Position numbers and translations under genes: made by a program. Positions 22,131 through 35,289 of a DNA stretch of 64,000 nucleotides are shown one piece after another. How positions within the stretch are numbered: the stretch's first letter is position 1; each line of letters starts with the position of its first letter. Under the pieces are notes generated by a model. It was not told the DNA's origin, ran no database searches, and worked only from the letters and a program-made list of their open reading frames with translations. The stretch covers positions 55,080,395-55,144,394 of the forward strand of contig NC_088912.1 in assembly GCF_963576675.1 (NCBI RefSeq). The letters run 5' to 3'. Source of the stretch: Euphorbia lathyris. Its lineage: Eukaryota > Streptophyta > Magnoliopsida > Malpighiales > Euphorbiaceae.

Positions 22131-23732
22131 ATGGCGGCGCTGGCAGTCCCCCAACCTAGATCCTCTAAAACGGAGTCCTACGTTGACAACAAACGGAAGG
22201 AGGACATACGCCACGCCAACATCGTCGCTGCCCGTGCAGTGGCCGACGCTGTTCGTACCAGCCTTGGCCCAAAAGGTATGGACAAGATGATTTCAACGGC
22301 TAGTGGCGAGGTTATCATCACTAATGATGGCGCTACCATTCTTAATAAAATGGAGGTTCTTCAGCCCGCCGCAAAGATGCTCGTCGAACTCTCCAAGTCT
22401 CAGGACGCCGCCGCAGGTGACGGTACTACCACCGTCGTGGTCATTGCTGGGGCGCTTTTGAAACAATGTCTTTCCCTCCTGTCCAGTGGAATCCACCCTA
22501 CGGTAATCTCTGATTCTCTTCATAAGACATCTATTAAGGCTGTCGATGTGTTAACTGCCATGGCTGTACCTGTTGAGCTATCGGACCGTGAATCCCTAAT
22601 TAAATCTGCGAGTACTTCGTTGAACAGCAAAGTGGTAAGTCAGTATTCTACGTTGCTCGCTCCATTGGCTGTTGATGCGGTTCTCTCTGTAGTTGATCCT
22701 GCTAAGCCAGATTTAGTGGATCTTAGGGATATTAAAATAGTGAAGAAGCTAGGCGGAACTGTTGATGATACTGAGATGGTTAAAGGGTTGGTTTTTGATA
22801 AGAAAGTTAGTCATGCCGCAGGCGGTCCAACAAGAGTGGAGAATGCCAAGATTGCAGTGATTCAGTTCCAGATTTCACCTCCAAAGACTGATATAGAGCA
22901 GAGCATAGTGGTTTCTGATTACACTCAAATGGACAGGATTTTGAAGGAGGAAAGGAACTACATTTTGAGTATGATTAAGAAGATCAAAGCAACTGGGTGC
23001 AATGTATTGTTGATTCAGAAGAGCATCCTGAGAGATGCAGTGACTGACTTGTCCCTGCATTATTTGGCAAAAGCCAAGATTTTGGTGGTTAAGGATGTGG
23101 AGAGAGATGAGATTGAGTTCATTACCAAGACTTTGAATTGCTTGCCTATTTCAAATATTGAACATTTCAGAGAGGAGAAGCTGGGTCATGCTGATCTAGT
23201 GGAGGAGGTTTCTCTTGGAGATGGCAAGATTGTTAAGATAACTGGGATTAAGAATATGGGGAGGACTACTACTGTGCTTGTGCGTGGGTCGAATCAGTTG
23301 GTCCTTGATGAAGCGGATCGAAGCTTGCACGATGCGTTGTGTGTAGTTAGATGCTTAGTGAATAAAAGATTTTTGATTGCTGGAGGTGGGGCTCCAGAGA
23401 TTGAACTTTCAAGGCAGCTTGGGGCATGGGCAAAGGTGCTACATGGGATGGAAGCGTACTGTGTGAAGTCCTTTGCTGAAGCGCTAGAGGTGATACCGTA
23501 TACGTTGGCAGAGAATGCAGGTTTGAATCCGATTGGAATTGTGACTGAGCTGAGGAAGATGCATGGCGAAGGGGAAATCAACGCTGGCATCAATGTGAGG
23601 AAGGGACAGATTACAAATATCTTGGAGGAGAATGTGGTGCAGCCATTGCTTGTGAGTACAAGTGCAATAACACTTGCAACTGAGTGCGTGCGGATGATAT
23701 TGAAGATTGATGACATTGTCACTGTCAGGTAG
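22131..23732 (+). CDS. CCT4: T-complex protein 1 subunit delta (CCT4 chaperonin), intact single-exon gene
   Basis: 533 codons, uninterrupted, about the usual length of plant CCT delta. It is one of eight subunits of the cytosolic TRiC/CCT ring, which folds tubulin, actin and other proteins using ATP. Group II chaperonin motifs: [11 protein letters not shown] at 43-53, NDGATIL at 65-71, the catalytic GDGTTT with Asp97 at 96-101, and the C-terminal [10 protein letters not shown] nucleotide-contact segment. SESSION-independent features favour delta: the N-terminal [19 protein letters not shown] and SISTSLNSK-like [13 protein letters not shown] at about 166-178. The first ATG (22131) follows a leader with a telo-box and is in good context at +4 (G). 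No intron interrupts the CDS. It is the only intact host gene seen, isolated between retroelements. The family is certain; the delta assignment is by recognition. Confidence 0.96.
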   Translation: MAALAVPQPRSSKTESYVDNKRKEDIRHANIVAARAVADAVRTSLGPKGMDKMISTASGEVIITNDGATILNKMEVLQPAAKMLVELSKSQDAAAGDGTTTVVVIAGALLKQCLSLLSSGIHPTVISDSLHKTSIKAVDVLTAMAVPVELSDRESLIKSASTSLNSKVVSQYSTLLAPLAVDAVLSVVDPAKPDLVDLRDIKIVKKLGGTVDDTEMVKGLVFDKKVSHAAGGPTRVENAKIAVIQFQISPPKTDIEQSIVVSDYTQMDRILKEERNYILSMIKKIKATGCNVLLIQKSILRDAVTDLSLHYLAKAKILVVKDVERDEIEFITKTLNCLPISNIEHFREEKLGHADLVEEVSLGDGKIVKITGIKNMGRTTTVLVRGSNQLVLDEADRSLHDALCVVRCLVNKRFLIAGGGAPEIELSRQLGAWAKVLHGMEAYCVKSFAEALEVIPYTLAENAGLNPIGIVTELRKMHGEGEINAGINVRKGQITNILEENVVQPLLVSTSAITLATECVRMILKIDDIVTVR

Positions 23733-24419
23733 TTTCAAATAGGAGAAGACATTTTTTTTTGTCTAAATGTGCTCTATGTCTGATAATCAGAACTGATATT
23801 TTATTTTCTTAGTAGTGGCTTATTGTTGAAGAATTTTTGCTGTGTCTTTGTTGCCCAATGTTTGTTTTGTGTGTGTAAACTTTGCCATTTATGGGAGATT
23901 TTCTTGCTTCCTCTTCTGTATTTTTTACAGATGATGACTATGTTTCAAGGCTAATGGAGTTTCATTTGCTAGTTTCATTTGGTATGATGCAGAAAGGAAC
24001 TGAAATACTCAATTTATATTGAAATGATCATAATCTCAAGAGTAGTTCTGTTGAAATTATGCTGAAATTAGAATAAGTTTTATCTAGTATTCCAACAATA
24101 AGGAGAAGTCTGGATTGACACCTTTAGCAGGATGATTAGTTTGACATGAATAGGCTAACGTCTTTCAATTCAATTATCAGACTGGTTGATTTTCTCATTG
24201 AATGGTGATAATTCTGCTCATTAGGGTTAATTAGAGCTTGTTACTGATTATCAGGAGTTCATTAAAACGTTGTGATACCTACAACAGCAATTGTCTAGCA
24301 TCCTTTGTCAACCTTATTGAAATACGTTTTTGTTAACTTGCACCATTAATCTGATATCAATCTATATATGATTTACTAAACTTTGCATTACCTTCTGCTG
24401 TATATGACATTTTGAAGCT
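23733..24419. other. CCT4 3' UTR and downstream DNA, no gene seen
   Basis: T-rich sequence after the stop codon is consistent with a 3' UTR; no ORF with recognisable protein and no clear transposon ends. Confidence 0.6.
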
Positions 24420-24639
24420 TTTAAGAGTGTAAATTTGTTGTCGTGTGGCGCAACGGTAAAACGTTGTTGTCGTGTGACCAGAGGTCACGGGTTCGAGTCT
24501 TAGGAGCGGTCTCTTGCCAATTAAATTGGCAAGGGAAGGCTTGCCCCCAATACACCCTTGTGGTGGGACCCCTCCCCGGACCCTTGCTCAGCGGGGACGC
24601 GTAATGCGACCGGGCCGCCCTTTAAGAGTGTAAATTTGT
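24420..24639 (+). mobile_element. tRNA-derived SINE (Au-like) with 19-bp target duplication
   Basis: SINE body 24439-24620. A tRNA-like head carries an internal polymerase III A box (TGGCGCAACGG, 24446-24456) and B box (GGTTCGAGTC, 24491-24500). It is followed by a GC-rich tail with CCCAATACACCCTTGTGGTGGG, recalling plant Au-type SINEs. Target duplication TTTAAGAGTGTAAATTTGT occurs at 24420-24438 and 24621-24639. It is strikingly GC-rich against its surroundings. The family name is by resemblance only. Confidence 0.92.
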
Positions 24640-27252
24640 ATCGAAATTTGATGATTTTATGTGAGATACTATTAGCATCTTGATGACTACTCTAAGGGCA
24701 TCTCCATGTCTTGACTGTGGTCTAATATACTTCTGCTGAGTTCATTATTTTCCTGTTAATTGTCCGTAGTTCTATCTTTGATGTATACATTTATATATGT
24801 GAAAATTTCATATGTTGTCCCAGACACACTTGATAACTGTTAGAGAAAATTTCTTCGATGTATATATTTATAAATTATATGTGTGCATTTAGTGTGCAGA
24901 GTCAAATGTATTGGAAATTGCTTTTGCTTCTCTAGGCCCTTGATGAATGAGGACTCTTTGTTTTGTGTAGATTGTGAAATCCCTAGTTTTGATTCTAACC
25001 TTTTGGGCCAGGCACTTTTATTAGTTGAAATGCAAATGCAGCTACTTTGGTTACTTCTTAGCTAAAAGTGGCTTGGAATCTTGACTTGTGGAGAATGGGA
25101 TCGTTTCTGTGTCTCAGTATGTCACATTCTGCGCGTTTGATTTTTGTTTCTCTTGAGCTTTTCATGAAGCCAATATACTAATATCCTATCTGGGACTTGG
25201 TCTCCCAATAAATTATTTTATTGATTATCCTTACTTTTTAATTGAAGGTTAATTGTTCTGTTCTGTTCTGGGGGATTCCTTTGTGTCTGGAGATCCTGCA
25301 TTTCTAAGTAGGGAGTGGTACTCTGTAGAATTCGTAAGGATATAGTATAGTGTGCATCAATTTTGTAATTTAAAAAAGATGTTATGTAGAGATAGATAAT
25401 ATTCTCTCTGAATTATAATTGGTTGGAGACTCAAGTCTTAAAATCAATCAGAGGAGGAAGGTTTTGAATAAATGAGTTTCTACTTTAAGCATTGTATGAT
25501 ATTATTGTAATTGTGGAATTAGTTGTCTAGTGTTTTCTTTAGAAGAAATGGTTGTCTCCAGTATTTAATTAGTTGTCCTATTGTCTAAAATCGGATTTTG
25601 GAAATTACTATGCCCTATTGTCAGTCATTGTTAGCCTTCAAAGATGTTGGAGATATATAATTGGCATGAATGAATTACTTCATTACCATAACAGCAACTA
25701 CAGGAGGACCTCCTTTCTGTTTGGAGCCACACCAAGCTAAGGTGCTTAGTCCTTTCTATCTAACCTATGATTTAATTTTGACTTATCCCTAACCAACTGA
25801 AGCCTTTTCCTTTCTGAAAATATTAAATAGACTTGTACAATCATATATTATTGATCTGCACCTCCTAAAAATTCATTTATAGAATCACCATTGCATTATT
25901 TATTTAGCAATTTAATTTGCAAAAATTAATATTGAAACGACAATGTTTTAACTATCCCTCTCTCTCTCAGTGACAACAGTTAATGTAACCTAACCTCCAA
26001 TTAATAGAGTAAGTCACACCCATCATCCATCAACTATAGAAAATGATGATCTCAATAAATTTTACTACATTGATTTTTGTTTTTTTGTTTTTTTTTAATC
26101 CATGTCACTATAAACTATGGACACATACATAATTTCTTCACACATCATTTCGTTATTTTAATGGAAGTATAATATACAATTCAAGTATTTTGATGTCATG
26201 AAATGAAGTTTAATTAAGAAACATGATGTTAGTAGCGTAATAATTCAGGACAATGATATAAGATCAAATTATTATTTCCTTTTGTTCTTTCTTTAACCAT
26301 AGGAGAGCAAAGCATAACAATATAATGTGTTACTTACTTATTACCCAACACATTACGTTTATTTTATCTCTTTTCTTTTATATTTTCTTTCAATTACTTG
26401 AAGGCCAACTATTATTCTTATAATTCTTCGTAACTTAGTTAATTGTGTATAGTATCTCGTGTGCATTTATCTCATTTAATCATAAAAATTGTTTTGTTTG
26501 TAATCACCAAAATCCTTAGATTATCAGAACCGACATCAAAGGACAAAAGAGAGTTTTCTTCTCTAAATTCCTCTTGGAATCCTACCGGAAGAAGTGTAAA
26601 ATGGAGTGGAAATAAAAGCCACATTTTATAACAAAAGTAAAGGAAAGACGGAACATCCAAATATATAGCCTCTTCAATATTTTCTATGCTTTGTATTATC
26701 TCCTAAAGATGCTCTTTCCCATTTGTTTATCTTCAGAATTGACTTCACACTTTCTGCTATTGTTTTTGTGTTTTCAATATGTATCTTTGCATCTCCTTCC
26801 GACTCTATAAACAAAATAAACATAAAAGGTCTTTATAGTTTTTGTATTTTTTAGTTTCAAAATACAAACCTTGAATTCAGAGTGAACAACTTCTGTAACC
26901 CTCATCCCGGTCACACTAAAAAAACACACAAATTCAAGTATTTATCATTATTAATCACAAACATCTAAGTAACTGATAAAGTCCCTTCATTTATTTTTGT
27001 CTATCAACAGTCATAATCAATGAACCAAGCCAACACTATTTAATCAATAACATTGAATTCAATCTAACCAATTCGTCCAACCACTAGTAAAATAAAATCC
27101 TAAATATGTTTATGAAAACGTGAATGGGAATGATATGCGGTGCTGACCAATCTGAATGCAGGATAAAACTAGAAATCTAGCAAGTAGGAGAACCTCTGAA
27201 CCTAGCCTGAAAAATGTGGCAAAGCGTGAGTTGCCTACTCAATAAACATAAT

Positions 27253-27320
<68 letters not shown>

Positions 27321-27731
27321 TAGTCTCCTACCCAGTAAACGTAATTTAATCAATCAATCATTAATAAATATAACCACAATAACTCAAACATGACACAATT
27401 TATTACCGATGATAACTCTAAGACTTATTACAGAGTTCTTTTTTTAGGGCCCAGTTGAACTTAAGTTAAATATGTCCAATGGTCTCATGGTTAAACAATT
27501 CATCAAAATAGCTATGCGTTATCGTCTACTCTTACAAGACATAGTACCAAGCTCGTCCCAAAATTAAATACCACCCTATCGTCTCATCTTTCAAGACAGG
27601 TGCTCGTGATCACAGTATTAATAAACCTTCAGACCATTGTACATATTCACTCAAGCTAGCAATTTACATTTTATGCTAACGGAATATCGTTTTCTCACCG
27701 TCTACCCAAAACACAGGCATAAGACAAAGTA
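24640..27731. other. Intergenic AT-rich DNA
   Basis: No ORF with protein-like composition and no recognised transposon ends. (AT)n tract near its right end. Short ORFs here look like chance. Confidence 0.6.
27259..27316. repeat. (TA)n microsatellite
   Basis: About 58 bp of TA dinucleotides. Confidence 0.98.
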
Positions 27732-27736
27732 CTCCT

Positions 27737-29935
27737 TGAAGGAAAATAGACTAACGTTTGGCAGCAGAAATATAAATTTTTTAACCTTTTTCCATTAAAC
27801 CAAGATCCATTAATCGTTATTTCATATAAAGAGGGGTAGAAGGAAATACCTTTTGATGAACTATCTACCGTTGCAAACGAAGTGCCCTCAACTCTTACTC
27901 CGAGTTCACGAGCACAAAACAAAACACAAGATAAAATCAAGTTAGAACTCAACCGTATAAAAGCAATCAAGAATAGATTGCCTCTAATTAATCAACACAA
28001 GATCAAGGAATAAGAGAAAAAGATGAAAATCAATTGAACGGAAGAAAGCGGTGGATGATCTCGTCCTCAACAAGGGGTGTCGAAATTCTCTCTCCAGGAA
28101 TACTAGGGTTGGCTGAAATTTGCTAATAGGAGGGGTATAAATAACCTCTTGTATCTAAACCCTAGTTAGATAGAATTAGGTTACTTAATAAGAGTTATAT
28201 TCTGAATAATACTCTTGTTATTATTATCTATAACTATATCTAAATATAAAGATAATATTAACTTATTTTAATAGGATAACAATTAGAAGTAATTTAATCA
28301 TAATAAACCTTCTAATTGAATTATCCTATAATTAATTTAATCCACAATTATAATCTAATTAAAATTGTTAAAATCAAATTAATTATTTATGTATTTTATA
28401 TACATAAAATCGCCTCCTATATACTGGGCCTTAGTGGACTCAATTGGGATTCCATCAATTAATTAACATCTGTTTCTCTTTTGGGCTCCAAGTCTTATGT
28501 GTGACCCATTATGTTCTTATTGCTTCTAGCCGTATACAACTATTAAATTAATTTTCTCAGAATTATATTTAATCTTTGTATAACGAAATGAGTACGCGAA
28601 CTGTGATTGGCAGATCCGAAACATTCCCCCAGAGCTATAAGAAGACATGTTGATTCCGTCGTTGACCTTTCCGTATTAGTTACAGTATAATTCGATCCTT
28701 CATCAACTACAACCTTGAACAGAATCTTATGACTATGGATAATGTCAAGTCACATATAGCGAGACGTTCGTTTTACTTGTACAGACCGAGTTAACTCCAA
28801 TTAGATAGGTTAAGTGAAATCTGCATTTCAATTCTTAAGCTATCACCTTGCAAGGATTTAGAGTTAAGTCTTCCACAAGCGATCCTTGGACGTATCTCCC
28901 ATTTATCAGGAGTGACAAATGCTCAATCCTATGTATAACTATCATGTAATTACTTCATGTGACACCCAACGTCTGCCGTTCACGCCCCAGAGTCATCTCT
29001 GTTATGGATCGTGTTACAACAGGATCAAAGCATCACATTCCATAATCCAGAATCACTAATTAACATTCCTTTGAGTCTTAGGATTACTTATACCTATTAA
29101 TACCAATGAGATGAACAAGTGACAAGGATAAATCTACCCATCCTGTTATCTCAAGTCGGGTCCCCAATCCTATGTATAACTATCTGCATTTCAATTCTTA
29201 AGCTATCACCTTGCAAGGATTTAGAGTTAAGTCTTCCACAAGCGATCCTTGGACGTATCTCCCATTTATCAGGAGTGACAAATGCTCAATCCTATGTATA
29301 ACTATCATGTAATTACTTCATGTGACACCCAACGTCTGCCGTTCACGCCCCAGAGTCATCTCTGTTATGGATCGTGTTACAACAGGATCAAAGCATCACA
29401 TTCCATAATCCAAAATCACTAATTAACATTCCTTTGAGTCTTAGGATTACTTATACCTATTAATACCAATGAGATGAACAAGTGACAAGGATAAATCTAC
29501 CCATCCTGTTATCTCAAGTCGGGTCCCCAATCCTAATGAACCCCTTTCATTGGATCCATGTAACTGTCCAGATATCTGCATATCTGAAGCTTGTGAGATC
29601 AGCTCTCTATCTTGACAGAAGACATTGTTACATGCAAGTCTCAATAGTGATATGTCAATCCCTATTCAAAACATATTACTTGACTTGGGGTGATTTTAAG
29701 TTTATTAGTTTATTATAATGTTTCATCTGACTTCATGCTTGTATGAACACTTTATAATCACTTTAAATAAACTTAGGGATTTCCTTTTATTAGACTTATT
29801 TAGTTCTTTAAAAGAGGTTGCCTTTATATATAGTTATAAAACCATATCTTATTAAAACAAATGACATAAAGAACAATTCATTTATATTAGGTTTATATCC
29901 TGGAACAATTGTCTATAGGACACTAAACCCCAACA
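27737..29935 (-). repeat. 3' LTR of Angela-like element, with internal duplication (2199 bp)
   Basis: Left LTR, 365 bp longer than its partner because of the tandem duplication 28819-29544. Ends ...CCCCAACA at 29935. Confidence 0.93.
28819..29544. repeat. 363-bp tandem duplication inside the 3' LTR
   Basis: Unit 1 about 28819-29181 and unit 2 about 29182-29544, nearly identical (ATCTGCATTTCAATTCTTAAGC... in both). The right LTR has only one copy (about 36837-37198). The motif AATCCTATGTATAACTATC, present within the unit, occurs at the junction and may have mediated the duplication. Confidence 0.93.
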
Positions 29936-29956
29936 TACTCCCACTTGGACTAAAGC
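29936..29956 (-). other. Polypurine tract of Angela-like element
   Basis: Minus-strand CCAAGTGGGAGTA immediately precedes the 3' LTR, the usual plant copia PPT. Confidence 0.75.
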
Positions 29957-32900
29957 CAATTGTTTCTACAACTTATCCCAATAGAACTTAAATGACGATC
30001 ATATACTTTCTGGGCTAAGGGCTTTGTCAACGGATCTGCAACGTTGTCCTCTGTAGGTACTCTTTCTATTCTCACATCTCCTCTTACAATAATCTCTCTT
30101 ACAAGGTGGTATCGCTTTAGGTAATGCTTGGATGCATTATGAGACCGTGGTTCCTTTTCTTGTGCAATGGCTCCATTGTTATCACAGTATAGAGTAATGG
30201 GATTCACAATGTCAGGCACCACACCAAGTTTGGTAATGAACTTCTTAATCCAAACTGCTTCCTTTGCTGCCTCCGCAGTAGCGATGTACTCAGACTCGGT
30301 TGTAGAGAAAGCCACGCTTCCCTGCTTGGAACTCTTCCAACTGACTGCGCCCCCATTCAAGATAAACAGGTATCCTGATTGGGATCTAAAATCGTTCTCA
30401 TTTGTGAGATGACTGGCATCTGAAAATCCTTCTATTTTCAGATCCCCTTCTCCGTACACTAGGAACATATCCTTAGTCCTTCTCAAGTACTTAAGAATGT
30501 TCTTGACGTCATTCCAATGCTCGTCACCCGGATTACCTTGATAAAGACTCGTTATGCTTAACGTGAACGCTACGTCAGGTCTAGTGCAAAGCATAGTATA
30601 CATAATCGAACCGATTGCGCTGGCATACAGAATTACAGCCATGCGTTTCTTATCATCTTCGGTTTTAGGACACTGATGATTGCTTAACTTTACCCCATGT
30701 ACCATGGGTAAGTTACCTCATTTCGATTCAAGCATGCTAAACCGCTTTAGCACCTTTTCAATGTATGTAGCCTGTGAAAGACCAAGCATTCTTCTTAATC
30801 TATCTCTGTAGATCTTTATACCAAGTATATAAGCTGCTTCACCAAGGTATTTCATGGAGAAGTTACCTGATAACCATACTTTCACCGACTGTAGTAGAGC
30901 TATGTCATTTCCCATTAGTATTACATCGTCCACATATAATATGAGAAATGCAACTGAGCTCCCACTTGCTTTCTTGTAAATACAAGCTTCTTCGCAATTT
31001 TGTTCGAAACCAAACTGTTTTATGGTTTTGTCAAAATGCTTGTTCCAGCTTCTAGATGATTGCTTGAGTCCATAAATGGATCTCTAAAGTTTGCAAACCT
31101 TGGTTGCATCCTTCGATGTGAAACCTTCAGGTTGCATCATATATACATCCTCAAGCAGGTTTCCGTTTAGGAAAGCTGTTTTCACATCCATTTGCTAAAT
31201 CTCGTAATCGTAGTGAGCGATAATAGCGAGCATTATTCTGATTGATTTGGACATGGCTACATGAGAGAAAGTTTCGTCATAATCAATTCATTGCTTCTGA
31301 CGATATCCTTTCGCTACTAACCTAGCTTTGTAGGTGCTAACCTTTCCATCCATGTCGGTCTTATTCTTGAAGATCCACCTGCACCCAATGGGTTTTATCC
31401 CTTCGGGTGGATCAACCAAAGTCCACACTTGGTTAGTGTACATGGAATCCATTTCAGAATTCATGGCCTCAAGCCATGCTTTAGAATCTAGACTGGTGAG
31501 AGCCTCTTCGTAGTTTTCAGGTTCGTCGTCTAACACGGGAACCTCATCATCATCTCCCACTAGAAAACCGTATCTAACTGGGAGTTCACGAACTCTTTAT
31601 GATCTACGAGTAGGTGGTGGCACTTCAGTCTAATCTAATGGGACTGCTTCGGGTTCCTCAACCGCCTCTTTGTTTCAGCTGGTGTTTCTTCTTCTTGAAC
31701 TTCATCAAGTTCAATCATGCTTCCCTTTTCTGTTTCTTCGAGAAACTCTTTCTCCAAGAAGGTTGCGTGCTTGGATACTATTACTTTCTGATCATCTGGA
31801 TGATAGAAGTAATATCCCATAGTTTCCTTAGGGTATCCAATGAAGAAACATTTATCAGATTTAGAATCTAGTTTATCTGACGCTACGCATTTGACAAATG
31901 CTGAACAACCCCATATTCTCATGAATGAGAAAGTAGGTTTCCTACCAATGAACAATTCATATGGTGTGGAACTGGCGGATTTAGTTGGTACTCGATTTAG
32001 GGTAAAGAGGGCAGTTTCTAAGGCATAGCCCCAGAATGCCTTTGGAAGTAATGCTATGCTCATCATAGATCGCACCATATCTAGTAAGGTACGGTTCCTC
32101 CTTTCGGATACACCATTGTGTTGTGGTGTATAAGGAGGTGTCCATTTTAAGCATATCCCACATTCAGTTAGATAATTCAGAAAATCATCTGAAAGATATT
32201 CACCACCTCGATCGGATCGAAGTATATTTATTTTCTTTCCTGTTTGATTTTCTACTTCATTATTGAAGCATTTGAATTTCTCAAAAGCTTCAGACTTGTG
32301 CTTCATCATATCTGGTATGGTCGTCTATGAAGCTTATGAAGTATCTGAATCCTCCTCTTGCTTGGACTGATATAGGACCACATACATCTGAATGTATTAA
32401 TCCTAGAGTGTCTGATACACGCTCACCTTTATTGCTAAAGGGTGTCTTTGTCATTTTACCTTTTAAACAGGCTTCACATGTTTCCAATGATTCACAATCA
32501 ATTGAATCTATAAGCCCATCTTGATGTAGCTTAAGCATGCGTATTTTGTTTATATGGCCTAAACGACAATGCCACAAGTAAGTTGAATTATCTAGCTTAT
32601 GTCTTTTGGTATCAATTGCGAATACAGAAATTTTATCGTCTAACACATAAATCCCATTTAATGATATTCCTGAAAAATAGAAAATCCCATCTCTATAAAA
32701 CTCGCAATGTTTGTTCTTTATTGAAATATGAAAGCCATCATCAACAAGACAGCTAATAGAAATAATGTTTCTAGACATCTCTGGAACATACCCAGAGGGA
32801 AAACTCAAAGCATAATCTCCAATCGCGAGGGCGACAACTCTTGCTCCATTTCCTACTCGCAAGTTTGTGCTTCCCTTCTTCAAATCCTTAGTCCGTCTGA

Positions 32901-33033
32901 GTCCCTGAATATTCATACAAATATGAGATCCACATCCGGTATCTAATACCCAAGATTCAGACTGTGAAATTGTATTTATTTCAATATAGAACATACTAGA
33001 TGTTGAAGTCTTGGATTTTCCCGTCTTCACCAC
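29950..33033 (-). pseudogene. pol: Angela-like pol: protease, integrase, RT, RNase H (multiple breaks)
   Basis: Minus order: protease WVLDTGCGSHIC (about 32950); GAG-pre-integrase region LWHCRLGHINKIRM and CEACLKGKMTKTPF; integrase SDVCGPI, then after a frameshift near 32300 RSDRGGEY and PQHNGVSERRNRT (to about 32080); RT GCRWIFKNKTD and KARLVAKGYRQ (31370-31288), QMDVKTAFLNG (near 31190), YGLKQSSRSW, catalytic YVDD (near 30930); RNase H WKSSKQGSVAFSTTESEY, YCDNNGAI and ADPLTKPL (30350-29990). In-frame stops fall near 31286, 31199, 31086 and 30718. Conserved residues beyond each show they are nonsense changes in a once-intact frame. Confidence 0.9.
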
Positions 33034-33778
33034 AAAAGTGACACTCTCCTTTGGACTTCTTCACTTCCATCCCCTTTGTTTCGGTGGGCGTGGCCCCCTT
33101 GCCCCTCTTGAGATAGATAGGATTGGGAGGGTTCCCTTTCCTCTTCTTTGATCCCTCAATAGCAAGGGCCAGTATTCCCTCGTTTTCCTTTATATTGGGC
33201 TCAACTATCTCGAGCATATTTGCAAGCTCTTCAAGAGAGGTTTGCAAGCCATTCACTTGGTAGTTCATGATGAACTGTGAATAACTCTTGGGGAGGGATT
33301 GAAGAAGTAAGTCTACACTTAGTTCATGATCCATCGCATCTCCAATACTAGAAATCTTGGTAATAAGGCCAATCATCTTGACACAATGTGTCATTACAGA
33401 TGTGCCCTCCTGCATCCTGCATCGATATAATTGCTTCGATATCTCGTAGCGTTCGCACCGAGTTTGATTCCCAAACAACTCTTTCAGGTGCACGACCATG
33501 GAATAGACATCCATCTCCTCATGTTGCCTTTTCAATTCTGGTGTCATCGATGCAAGTATGATGCATCCCACGTGATCATCATCAGCCTTATGCTTCCAGT
33601 AAGCATTGATCTTTTCGATGGGTGCATCACCAGCCGGGGTAGGGGGTATCGATGTATCAAGTACATATCCTATCTTATCGAACTTCAAAACGATTTTGAG
33701 GTTGCGATACCAGTCGGTGAAGTTTGAACCGTTCAACTTGTTATCGGTAAGTATATTTTGCAGATTGGTTTTAGTCAT
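32996..33778 (-). CDS. gag: Angela-like gag, truncated zinc knuckle
   Basis: 260 codons from ATG 33776-33778. Copia gag (UBN2-type) core: LNGSNFTDWYRNLKIVL near residue 14-30, ILASMTPELKRQHEEMD near 75-92, RYEISKQLYRCRMQEGTSV and LSVDLLLQSLPKSYSQF. The C-terminus is basic and the knuckle has only its first half (CHFCGEDGK) before diverging, so RNA binding by the knuckle is probably lost. The end overlaps the next pol frame (33033), showing a frameshift. Confidence 0.85.
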   Translation of the reverse strand: MTKTNLQNILTDNKLNGSNFTDWYRNLKIVLKFDKIGYVLDTSIPPTPAGDAPIEKINAYWKHKADDDHVGCIILASMTPELKRQHEEMDVYSMVVHLKELFGNQTRCERYEISKQLYRCRMQEGTSVMTHCVKMIGLITKISSIGDAMDHELSVDLLLQSLPKSYSQFIMNYQVNGLQTSLEELANMLEIVEPNIKENEGILALAIEGSKKRKGNPPNPIYLKRGKGATPTETKGMEVKKSKGECHFCGEDGKIQDFNI

Positions 33779-35258
33779 GATTTTAAGAGTGTTTTAATTT
33801 AACCTGAGAGTGAGAAAGAGTAAACATATGTTATTCATTTACCTTAACGTGTATCAATCTAAAATTATAGGTCTTTAATTTATTTTAAATTGCTCCCACT
33901 ATTTTGCCAAATTAATAGCCCTCCATATTAATTCGAAGAATTTCACAAATCCTTTAGTGAGCTAGGATCCTAACTCCTGGAATTTCACCTTGAGTTTACT
34001 CAACAAGCTAGTCTCATTTGTTAGGTAGATTCATACAATCAATCACATCAACAATGTGATTCCTAGGTTATTGGGTTACTAACCACATTAATAACTAATA
34101 TGCTATTCATATTAATCTCAACCATATTGCCCATTAGTTTATGACAACATGAGTTTACCCATCCAATTATCATAATCTAATTTAAGTATTACCCCATATT
34201 CATGAAAATGATTTTCGATAATTCAGGTGTTACCATAAGACCCCGAACTTGAGTTTACTCAACAACCCAAAGGCCCCCAGTACTTCCGGCTGAATTATAA
34301 TATTAGGGAGGGGCAACCGATTTTAATAACTTGCTTATTTACTTAACTTTTAATTAGTGAGGGATTTTTATTTTAAGTCTCATAATCTAACATAGTCTTG
34401 ATTTGCTTTAGCATACATCAGACACATACATTAGCGTTATGGACATATTATCTAAATTATTCCGTTGAGCCAGAAACGGAATAAAAGGCCAAACCTAGGG
34501 AAATACTAACTATTACATATTTCTCTTTAGGTCATCCGTCTTCTCCATGGCGCCTCGAAATTACATCAATATTAATTTCTATACTACTAAAGAAATTTTC
34601 AATTGACTTGAAGGGAATTAGATGAGATGAGAAATTACAATAGATAGTAGATGGGCAGGACACGCATGCCATATTTCAAAAATACCAAAAGACTAAATAG
34701 AGGGTCAAAATATGTCCATAACTCCAAACATACATAGACTCAATTAAATAAATTTAATTGGTTGATTACATAAAATATTTATGTAATATTTAGGTTAATC
34801 ACATTAACTTTCATCCAATTTTAATTCTATCAATTTCGTATCTTCTATATTTAATCTAATTAAAATGTAACAATTACATATTAGATTAATACAACTATAC
34901 AAAAGCCTTTTGTTATACATATCCTTGTTATTTTGTTTTAATTCATTTAACATCTTTGATTTACAAATAAGTAAAACAAATTTCCAAATAAATTCTTTTT
35001 TTCGATAATCAAAACAGAAAACTATTTATTTCTGAAACCTATATATATATATATATATAAATATATTTAAAACTGATTTTATTTTAAAAACAATTTTTAA
35101 AACAAATAGACACAACCTAGGCCGGACCCGTGAGGCCCGACCTAAATTGCTGCTGCCGTTTGGCAGCAGTTGCTGTCGCGAGGCATCAACCACGGACAAT
35201 AGTTCGGGTTGCTGCCTCGCGGCGCAACCCGGACTGCTGTTCGGTATATTTTTTTTAA

Positions 35259-35289
<31 letters not shown>

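Noticed and set aside
24446..24500. A functional tRNA gene
   Set aside because: A and B boxes are present, but no cloverleaf with acceptor stem is evident, and the long duplication plus non-tRNA tail identify a SINE.
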